Part shown: positions 56,020-64,000 of the stretch, piece by piece | Layout of the letters: every line of letters begins with the position of its first letter | How positions within the stretch are numbered: the stretch's first letter is position 1 | The notes under the pieces: generated by a model | What the model saw: the letters and a program-made list of their open reading frames with translations, nothing else | Databases searched by the model: none | Told to the model about the DNA's origin: nothing | Position numbers and translations under genes: made by a program | NCBI GenBank assembly: GCA_965153355.1 | Contig: OZ231127.1 | Location: 32,240,001 to 32,304,000, forward strand | DNA: 64,000 bases | Origin: Flaccisagitta enflata | Taxonomy: Eukaryota; Chaetognatha; Sagittoidea; Aphragmophora | Direction of reading: 5' to 3'

Positions 56020-56245
56020 AGACCTAACCCTAGCTCCATCAGACCTATCCCTAGCTCTATCAAACCTATCCCGAGCTCTTTCAGACCTATCCCGACTCCC
56101 GAGCTCTATCAGACCTATCCCTAGCTGTATCAGACCTATTCCGAACTCTATCAGACCTATCCCGAGCTCTATTGGACCTTTCACCAGACCTATCCGACCT
56201 ATCACCAGACCTATCCGACCTATCACCAGCTCGATCAGACCCAAC
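56020..56245 (+). repeat. 21-bp tandem array, about 10 units
   Basis: Unit AGACCTATCC(C)(T/G)AGCTCTATC, with an internal variant CAGACCTATCCGACCTATCAC. It sits 67 bases outside A6 and has the same 21-bp period as the A6 core but unrelated sequence. The heptad-like minus-strand translation (IELGIGL) simply reflects the 21-base period. Confidence 0.9.
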
Positions 56246-56309
56246 CGTAGTTGATTATTTTAGTGAATGAAATGACGAGTATCATCGATGATGAACAAAA
56301 TGAGTTTTT

Positions 56310-56533
56310 AAATGATTTCAAAAATTTTCAGCGATTTTTCATTCGAGCGTGACCGACGGATGGACAGACGGACAGAACCTCATATAGAGGTGCTAGGGCG
56401 CATCTGGGTATCATCCTAGCATTTCTGAATCATTTCCAGTGATTTACGCTTCTTTTCGAGATTTTTAACTCGAGCGTGACCAACCGACCGACCGACAGAC
56501 AGAGCTAGTTATAGAGGTGCTATGGCGCATCTA
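56310..56533 (+). mobile_element. Two tandem family-C-like 3' ends (C7, C8)
   Basis: AATGATTT...CGAGCGTGACCGACGGATGG...ATATAGAGGTGCTAGGGCGCATCT (to 56405) and AATCATTT...CGAGCGTGACCAACCGACCG...TTATAGAGGTGCTATGGCGC (to 56532). Each ends in a short imperfect palindrome AGGTGC-TA(G/T)G-GCGC(A)TCT. The roughly 105-120-base unit is present twice head to tail. No ACAAGGCC start is seen. Confidence 0.55.
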
Positions 56534-56811
56534 AGAAAGAGCGATAGAGAGATTGAAGTGAAAAGATTCTTTGAGCAAACAAAAAGAGCGATCCAGTAAT
56601 AACGCGGAAAGGCCCACTGAGTAGCGAGAAGAAACTTGTCTTGAAATTGAGTTTCTCAGTCGTCCGTTTTGACGTATTTATGAACGTCAGTTGAGACGGA
56701 ATTAATAATCACAAACCTTGTTGTTTTAGACAAAATACTTAGTTATTTACCCCAACGGCTGGGTAGAGATGCAAACAATCAGCTTTGTTCTATCGGCGTA
56801 CATGTATGCTT
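56534..56811. other. No recognisable feature
   Basis: Unique DNA. Confidence 0.4.
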
Positions 56812-56989
56812 TCACGAATGGCCCTTCCCGGGTCAGATACCAGCCTCAAGGCTAGGCCCAGATCCCAACCCACATATCAACCTCAATGGGCGGAATATTT
56901 CCCATGATTCCTCATCATCTATCATCCCTACATACACTAACTTGAAGGCATCAGGTACGGCGGTATACCGCTGACGCTTTCGCTACTAA
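56812..56989 (-). mobile_element. Family A relic A7
   Basis: TATGCTTTCACGAATGGCCC, CCAGCCTCAAGGCTAGGCCC and CCCAACCCACATATCAACCT recall the A1/A2 subterminal phrase and core unit. The right side GGTACGGCGGTATACCGCTG + ACGCTTTCGCTAC recalls the long arm. No intact tip. Confidence 0.5.
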
Positions 56990-57340
56990 CCTGAACTAGT
57001 GGCATTAAAGTGTTTATAAACAACGAAGATGGAATTATGGATTGACACATGTTGTACAGTGTACACTCATGGACGGAGGTATTTATCGGCAATGTCGGCA
57101 TACATGCACCTTCTAGTCACATGGAATAAGGTATTGTTGTGTATCAGCATGTACTTTACACACATACACATGCCATGAAAGCAGGTAGGGTGCTTCTCGA
57201 GTCGATAAATTCGTGAAGGTTTTTGGATTTAAAGTTTAAATTCCCAAGACTCATTGCTTATGCAAACCACGAAATCCATGAGGAGACGATATGGGCAAGT
57301 GTAGAGGAGATAGGAAGGGTTGGATCAAGAATAGTAGCAT

Positions 57341-57375
<35 letters not shown>

Positions 57376-57636
57376 AAAATAAGTTCAGAGAGAGAGAGAG
57401 AGAGAGAGACTCAGTCTAACAATCACATTATAGACAATAATACACGAATACCATTACGATGAGCAGATCAATCCTCAACAAGGCCTGTTGATATTGTTGT
57501 GTCTTGTCTTGACGTTACAAACGGAAATCCGACCGCTGAATTCTACGAGAAGTGCAAATGCAGACTTTTCATGGAAGCACCTACCGCATAATGATCGCTA
57601 ATCGTCCCGCGCTCTTAAGCTCTTATCGCATTTATT
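56990..57636. other. No gene; two short GA runs
   Basis: (GA)n at 57343-57373 and 57389-57408 separated by 15 bases. The rest is unique. Confidence 0.5.
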
Positions 57637-57941
57637 CAGGGAAGTATGTATTCGAGTCGCTTTTTTATCCCCCCCCCCCTTTAATTTTCTTCCCCGCGAC
57701 GCAGCGCATGTTAAAATCTATGATTTTCTTCCCCATAAAGCAATAAAATAATGTAGTTATAGTTTAAATAGTGTTAAATAGTGTTAAATAGTGTTTTACT
57801 AACCAGTTTTTATGATTTGGTACTGTCAAAAGTTATATTTTCCCCAAATTTTCTTTTTTTTCTCTTTTTTAGCCCTTAGATTTTCTTCCCAATCTCCAAA
57901 ATTTTCTTCCCCATCTCCAGACTTGATAATATACAGACCTG
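57637..57941. mobile_element. hAT-type MITE L2
   Basis: Starts CAGGGAAGTATGTATTCGAG; complement of right end CAGGTCTGTATATTATCAAG. A perfect 8-bp duplication CATTTATT lies at 57629-57636 and 57942-57949. Interior shares GATTTTCTTCCCCAT, a C run after GTCGCTTTTTTAT, and TACTGTCAAAAGTT with L1. Confidence 0.85.
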
Positions 57942-58214
57942 CATTTATTTGAAGCAACATTCGGAAGTAGTTGATTCCCTCTTGACAGTAGTTGATTGCC
58001 TTGTTATTTTGTCTCGCATTTTTGCATTTTGCTTTTGTCATGGCTTTGGTTTTAAATCAATCCGAAGACACGATACCAAAACTACCTTTTAAGATGTATA
58101 CTCGCATATCCATATATGAGGGTTTGTCCATAGGTCGATAGGTCCAAAGGTGGATAATGCTTTTTTTTTCTTAACGTGAGTTTGTAGGGTTTTGCAATAT
58201 TTCTTCATACAGTT
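57942..58214. other. No recognisable feature
   Basis: Unique DNA. Confidence 0.4.
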
Positions 58215-58680
58215 GAACCCCGTTCTAACGGTCCCGCTTTTAAAAGAATTCTGCATACATTTTTTTTATATAAGAGACAGATTTTTTGAATGCAGCCTGG
58301 GTGTTCTTAAATTTTCGTCTGTTTTCAGTCTGAAATTCTCTTAAAGTGTTCTTAATTTGTTCGATGTTTGTAGATGTCTAAATTGTATAAAAATACCTTA
58401 TTTAGAGCAGTTGTATTTTAAACTTGATAATTGTTATATTTTTTTTAATATAATGCCTGATTTCATAGGCAAACTAAGAAAAGAAGTTATTTTTAAAGAT
58501 AAACAACTTATATTTCTGAAAATTTTGAATTAAATTCATAAGAAACTCGAATAAAATTGTTTTCGAAAATGGCCAAAGCTGAATCTCAGCCTGGGCATTC
58601 TCTTATTTTGTTCTTAAAATTTTGGCAAATCTCAGGCTCATGTCTCTTATAAACTGGTCTCTTATAAAAAAAAAGTGTAC
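58215..58680. mobile_element. Probable DNA-transposon relic containing repeat H copy 2
   Basis: Left edge CAGTTGAACCCCGTTCTAAC preceded by TA, as in pogo/Tigger elements. CAGCCTGGGTGTTCTTAAAT near 58300 and CAGCCTGGGCATTCTCTTAT near 58588 are direct relatives. 58581-58650 matches 2680-2752 in inverse orientation. The right end near GTCTCTTATAAA is not resolved. Confidence 0.45.
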
Positions 58681-59317
<637 letters not shown>

Positions 59318-59595
59318 TTCCTCGTTATCGTCGTTTCCAGCACGACTTAATTTTCTTGCTTCTTCTATGAACGCGCAGAGAGGAAGCCATGAGGCATTCC
59401 TTTGTTGTAGCACAACACGGATGCATTTGAAGGGAACTGCCGTCAATTTTTGGAAAGGTCAATAACAAATTGATAGCCAGTTGTGTTGCTCAAATTTGAT
59501 TCGATATCAAAATAGATATAAGATAGATCAAAATATATAGGAAATATTTGTTTCTAATTTAAAATGGAAGCTGAAAGGTGGAAAATGATATCAGA

Positions 59596-60385
59596 ACAAG
59601 GCTGTACACTGTCTTTGGATCGGACAGTGAAATGCAAAACTTATATAGCTCCTAAACTACTAAGAAAAAAATCATAAAATTTTCAGTGAATATTGGTAAC
59701 AGGTGACGGTTTTTGTATGTCAAAGCTCAGATCATAGTATAGAAAAGGTGAGGGGAAGAAAAATATTGAAAAAAATCCCATTTTTGATTAAGATCAATTT
59801 TCCTCCCATTTCCTTAGAAAGGAGTTGTCTTTATTTGCTTGAAATTGCTTTGAATTTCAACAAAATCTCAAGGATTTATTTTCAATGACAGATGTTAACT
59901 TATGCATTACCTAGTTGCTGCATATTCTGAGAAAAAAAAACAGCACCTTCCAAAAAAAAAAACAGGTAAAAAGCCATTTTGCTGAAAAAACGGATGTTCT
60001 TTCAATGTTTTGTTTTCCCCTCACCTTTTCTATATTATGATCTGAGCTTTGACATGCAAAAACCGTCACATGTTACCAATATTCAGTGAAAATTTCATGA
60101 TTTTTTCCAAGTGGTTTAGGAGCTATAAAGGTTTTGCATTTCACAGTCCGATCCGAAGACGGTGTATAGTGTTTACACTCCCCTCAGTCGCGGACGAGTG
60201 GGCAGGAGCGGAATTGCGAAAAAACGCTCGCATTCTGTAGCAGTGACCGACCGACCGACCGACCGACCGACCGACCGACTGACCGACCGACCGACCGACC
60301 GACCGACCGACCGACCGACCGACCGACCGACCGACCGACCGACCGACTGACCGACCGATCGACCGACCGACCCCGTCCGCGACTA
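59596..60385 (+). mobile_element. Family B copy B11, split by MITE J
   Basis: ACAAGGCTG at 59596 is followed by TA and element J. After J come TACACTCCCCTCAGTCGCGG and ACGAGTGGGCAGGAGCGGAA, an ACGCTCGC word, an unusually long (GACC)n of about 32 units (60245-60372) and the terminus GTCCGCGACT followed by AAAAAA. The 5' block AGTCGCGGAC matches the complement of the terminus (GGAC subtype, as in B7). The inner half of the palindrome is lost. Confidence 0.75.
59607..60164. mobile_element. TA-target palindromic MITE J
   Basis: Left CACTGTCTTTGGATCGGACA; complement of right CACCGTCTTCGGATCGGACT. TA at 59605-59606 and 60165-60166. The arms fold through GTGAAATGCAAAAC, GGTAACA(G/T)GTGACGGTTTTT and CAAAGCTCAGATCATA to AAAAGGTGAGGGGAA. 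558 bp, no coding capacity. Confidence 0.8.
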
Positions 60386-60537
60386 AAAAATGGACTTTTT
60401 ATTGGGACTTAAATGGCGGCGGCGAATCTAAGATGAAAGCGAAACTGAAGCAAGGAGATGGACAAATTAATTATGTAATTCATGCACGAGGAAAAAAATT
60501 GAGACCATATAGACACTCAGCTTATCATTTACGGTTT

Positions 60538-60722
60538 TAAGTCGCGTGCACACGTCTCGATAACCCGCCATATTGGTTTGTCCATCGATGTTGTCCTTCT
60601 GTAACACTTTGTGTGAGGAGGGGTGGGTTACAGGCGGTTTAACGCTTCCCCTGCCCATATTTCTACTAAGCTTACTTCCTTATTGCCCCTGTCTACCGGC
60701 ACGCGACTTGACTGGCCCTTTT
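60538..60722 (-). mobile_element. Family B copy B12
   Basis: AAGTCGCGTGCACACGTCTC on the plus strand, a weak GTCC part, CTTCCCCTGCCC, ATTGCCCCTGTCTACCGGCA and CGCGACTTGACTGGCCCTTTTT. The 5' block AGTCGCGTGC again matches the complement of the 3' end. The microsatellite has almost disappeared, and the ACAAGGCC end is diverged. Confidence 0.65.
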
Positions 60723-60993
60723 TACTTTCAATTGGCTAATCAATCATCAAATAAATAAAAGAACTTTCAAACAGGAAAATCCTCCGTTAACAAGCAGTTG
60801 AAGCCAACCAAACATTGATGTCTGGCCTAGTCATATACCAGAGTGAGGTGGTCCCGCGCCTGGTTGTGACATTTCTTCGGCAGTTTGTAGGTCTTTTCTT
60901 TATCCTTCTCTCCGTTGGCTGTTGGACCGTGAAAGCACGTACGCGACTCAAAACCCGCTCTTGCCCGCTAGCGCCTGTTCAAAAAAACGACAG

Positions 60994-60996
<3 letters not shown>
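60723..60996. other. No recognisable feature
   Basis: Unique DNA. Confidence 0.4.
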
Positions 60997-61088
<92 letters not shown>

Positions 61089-61166
61089 AGCAGACAGACA
61101 GACAGACAAGCAGACAGACAGACAGACAGACAAGCAGACAGACAGACAAGCAGACAGACAGACAAG

Positions 61167-61204
<38 letters not shown>

Positions 61205-61215
61205 AGCAGACAGAA
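60997..61215 (+). repeat. (GA)n followed by (CAGA)n/CAAGCAGA array
   Basis: About 44 GA units to 61086, then CAGA tetranucleotides with periodic CAAG variants. Confidence 0.97.
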
Positions 61216-61386
61216 AGGAGATGAACACACGTATACCCACACACTGACACAACCACACATATACACAGTTATACGCTCCGTTGGTGTTCAAAAACGTAAA
61301 AACACAGTTTTCAATGACTTAAATTTTCATTTCCGATTTCGTGCTACAATTTCCATGTCTCGCCAATGTAATTTTTCCTTTCCCTA

Positions 61387-61988
61387 CAGTGGGGTTCATG
61401 GAATAACAGCCTAAACTGGAGGAAGGTATTTAAGTGTCTTAATATCATTTGACAAACTTGATATTTGAAATATAAGTTGTTCACGTGATGCTTTTGTCTC
61501 TGAGTTTTTCGGTTGCTATGGAAACCAAAATTATTTTTTTGAACATTAATTACAACTAGAATATCAATATTTTGACAAACATTATCAGGGAACATTGCTC
61601 AGAATCAAATTTGCTACAACTTTCCAACAGTTTGTCCTGTAAGAGTATTTCTCGTTTAGCCGTTGCTAGGGAGCATCATTTAGTGGTTGCTAGGTGTGAT
61701 GCCCCCTAGCAACGGCCAAACGAGCAACATTCTTACAGAACATACTGTGGGAAAGTTGTAGCAAATTTAATTTTAAGCAATGTTCCCTGAGAATATTTCT
61801 CAAAATATTGATATTTTAGTGGTAATAAATGTTTGAAAAAATAATTTTGGTTTCCATAGCAACCAAAAAACCCAGGGACAAAAGCATTGAATGAACAATT
61901 TATATTTCAAATATCAAGTTTGTCAAATGAAATCAAGACACTTAAATACCTTCCTCCAGTTTAGGCTGTTATTCCACGGACCCCACTG
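61387..61988 (-). mobile_element. Palindromic MITE E2
   Basis: 602 bp, the same length as E1. CAGTGGGGTTCATGGAATAA at the left, complement at the right, TA at 61385-61386 and 61989-61990. The asymmetric centre (GTTGCTAGGGAGCATCATTT, then GGTGTGATGCCCCCTAGCAA) is the reverse complement of that in E1, so E2 is inserted in the opposite orientation. Confidence 0.85.
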
Positions 61989-62147
61989 TATGTCTAGCCT
62001 TATTTCCAGATCAGAGTTCGTGATTCAGTGAATAGGCCGTTCCATTTGGTCCTACGCTTCCTAGTTTTTCCTCCATTCCCGTACTGAAGTCGCTTCAAAA
62101 CGTCTGCTATAGACTCATGAAGTGGTCATATTTGTTTGTTTGTTTTT

Positions 62148-62369
62148 AGTCGCGTGCTACGCGACTCTATAAGCCACTTTTCGGTCCGTCGGTCCGTCGG
62201 TCGGTCACAAAACTGTTTTAAAGGTCTCTGAGTGGTAGAGAAGAAACTTTGTGGAGTAAACTGCCATTTCAAATGTCTTTTTGAAAAGAAAAAAAAACTG
62301 TTTGTATGTCTGTCTGCCTGACTTTTTTGAAAGTGCCGACGCACGCGACTTAGGTCTAATGACCTTGTT
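62148..62369 (-). mobile_element. Family B copy B13
   Basis: AGTCGCGTGCTACGCGACTC, GGTCCGTCGGTCCGTCGGTC microsatellite, an unusual interior, and CGACGCACGCGACTTAGGTC...ACCTTGTT. In element orientation the 5' block AGTCGCGTGC is complementary to the terminus GCACGCGACT. Confidence 0.75.
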
Positions 62370-63359
62370 TATTTACCGTCGGTCTATAGGTTAAGCCCAG
62401 TTCGCACCAAAAAAAACTTCCGTCGGCATCACTACCCTAACCCAACCCTGAATGTGTGAACCCTACTTTCAAGTCTACTTCTGCCATGCTTTTGTTCTTT
62501 TCCCTAACTCTGTCGGGACGTAAACGTCTTTCTTTCTTTTTTCCTTTGCCCCATTACCCCTTTGCTACCCAACCCCCTTCCAACAATTTCTTCCTTATTC
62601 CCAATCCCTGGATCTACTTTCCATGCTCACCCCGCGGCTACGATCCCCCTTTCCCGTGTTTTTTTGGCTCCCACGTCCGCAGTCTGGCTTTCTCTCGCTT
62701 CCTCTCTCTCTCACTCTAGGCTCCGTTGGGAGAGCACCCTGCCTTCTCTAGCAACACATGATTATTCAAGCTCTCTAATCAATGTGTCAAAATTCGAGCG
62801 AGGCCAAGTGATAAAGAGGTTCTACGTGCCTTCACACAAAAACGCCACCCTCTGTGTGCTCCAAACCGCCCGCGTAATGCCACTTCTTTTTTCGACGTCA
62901 CCTTCTCCGTGTTGTACCTAAAATCACGGAATGACGCAGTGTTTTGCATACGGCTAAGCGTCGTTTTGGGTTAACCTAACTGAATCCCCTAATTCGCCAT
63001 ATTGATGAGGTGCCATTTACTACCATCGGCCATGGACTCTGATAAGTTACATGTACGGCTTGTGAAGTTGTGTGCTTCTGCTAATCATTTGCTGCTCTAA
63101 GGAAACGAGTGGGCATTATCACTGATAGCGTACTTGTTGGTCAGTGCACTCATAGGTGTACCATTCAGTGTGTTCTACGTACTATCACCACGTTGGACGG
63201 TCCTAATAATGATTGAATTCCCATATGGACACTTGCCACTCCCGACAAGAGTGCCAGTACAGATGAGCCTTCGGAAATACCATGTCAGTAATGGTCCCCA
63301 TTCAATTGCCAGGGCCAGATGTCGCACTGAAAGCTGGATACTAAACCAATTCTACTCAA
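62370..63359. other. No recognisable feature
   Basis: Unique DNA. Overlapping frames around 62456-62921 are pyrimidine-biased and not recognised. Confidence 0.4.
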
Positions 63360-63506
63360 ACAAGGCCGGATACGCGGCAAGACAGCCGCGCATGGTTGGG
63401 CAGGAGCAGTAATGCAAAAAACCGCTCGCAATTCAAAAATGTGATGGATGGACGGACAGACGGATGGACCGACACGACAAGGTGTAGAGTCGCGTATCCG
63501 CAACTA
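63360..63506 (+). mobile_element. Family B copy B14
   Basis: ACAAGGCCGGATACGCGGCA, GGTTGGGCAGGAGCAGTAAT, CAAAAAACCGCTCGCAATTC, GATGGATGGACGGACAGACG, and terminus GTCGCGTATCCGCAACT followed by AAAAATG. The terminal stem carries one mismatch and the 5' block is diverged. Confidence 0.8.
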
Positions 63507-64000
63507 AAAATGTAGTCTGCCATTCGTTACCGCACTGGTTTATGAATTATGATCCAAATTTGATTGCCAGTTGGACATTAGCAATGGCAATTTACCACTC
63601 AAGAAGAATTATGGTCTACACTCAACCGCCAGTGGGACATAAGCAAAAATTACCACTGAAGAAAAATGAATTGTGATCTACATACAAATGCCATTTTTTC
63701 ACATTTTAAGTGCGGCATTCATAACCAACCATCGACGCCATTTTCGGTCCTTCGCCTTTTTCCGTCTCCAAATATATATCAAAAGCGACGATTCCTTTTC
63801 CTGCGTTGGGCCTCTTTTATTCCCTCCAGCTTATTCGCAATTCATCATTTGACGTCACTCTGCCATGAAATGTCATCATTGTAAAAACAGACTCCCTCCC
63901 TTTTGGAATAAATTCTTGTACTAGATCTACGCTTGAATCGTAATGTGATGATTTTGAGTACGAACTTAGAAGTATATATCGAGAGTTGCTATCCGGATGT
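63507..64000. other. No gene; small tandem duplication
   Basis: GCCAGTTGGACATTAGCAAT (63566) and GCCAGTGGGACATAAGCAAA (63628) mark an imperfect 62-base duplication covering about 63536-63690. Nothing else is recognised to the window end. Confidence 0.45.

Noticed and set aside
56017-56244. Heptad-repeat protein (minus strand, IELGIGL units)
   Set aside because: The 7-residue period simply mirrors a 21-bp DNA repeat. No start context or continuation exists.

Overview
This window looks like intergenic or intronic DNA of a repeat-rich eukaryote, most likely an animal. A marine invertebrate such as a mollusc or crustacean would fit, but I cannot name the taxon. The reasons are very long (CT)n/(GA)n, (CA)n/(TG)n, CTTT, GAA and CAA/TTG arrays, many short non-autonomous transposons with TA or 8-bp target duplications, and several minisatellites. 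No prokaryotic gene organisation is visible. I find no protein-coding gene, exon, tRNA or rRNA that I can defend. The longest reading frames are translations of simple repeats, and the few non-repetitive frames (about 100-120 codons) resemble nothing I recognise.

The informative content is mobile DNA. I define these families here. Family A: six clear copies plus relics at 10.6 and 56.8 kb; fold-back elements with a conserved tip (GGGCAGCGGCCCCGAAGGGG) at both ends, a longer arm (GGTCAGCGGTACCC...) at only one end, and a core of 20-21-bp (or other) tandem repeats that differs from copy to copy. Family B (about 14 copies) and family C (about 8): short elements that start AACAAGGCC, carry a GACC/GACGG (GTCN on the other strand) microsatellite and end in a palindrome (GTCGCGTGCACGCGAC in B, AGGTGCG...CGCACCT in C) followed by A-rich DNA. 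A block just inside the 5' end is the inverted complement of the 3' terminus and varies with it. This resembles the DINE-1/Helentron-associated (HINE) layout. Families E, I, J: long palindromic MITEs at TA sites. Family L: two hAT-type MITEs with 8-bp duplications. Families G, N, O and a 0.26-kb element at 2.4 kb: other inverted-repeat elements. Family D: two B-like relics, one carrying a hairpin insertion that the other lacks.

Layout: 0-4.6 kb, microsatellites and relics. 4.6-7 kb, A1, then palindrome O with E1 inside. 7-15.6 kb, microsatellites, C1, C2/B2 and an 85-bp minisatellite. 15.6-18.8 kb, A2, a 7-bp array and the 1.5-kb palindromic element G. 20-24 kb, D1, a 26-bp minisatellite, a 560-bp TTG/TCG array ending at hAT MITE L1, C9, and a 217-bp CT array. 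25-26.2 kb, A3. 27-31 kb, a CTTT array and the B3/B4 cluster. 31.9-33.4 kb, a degenerate satellite split by MITE I1, itself split by B5. 35.6-36.3 kb, stacked GAA, CAA, TG and TC arrays. 39-41 kb, C3, B6, B7. 42.4-44.0 kb, the cluster C4-A4-A5(with B8 inside)-C6. 44.6-48.7 kb, a 121-bp minisatellite, D2, an 800-bp purine tract, N and C5. 50-54 kb, B9, I2, B10. 55.4-58.7 kb, A6, a 21-bp array, C7/C8, A7, L2, H2. 59.6-63.5 kb, B11 with J inside, B12, E2, B13, B14.

The nested insertions give a relative chronology and natural empty sites that help define element ends. No genes act together here; the interest is in transposon architecture.
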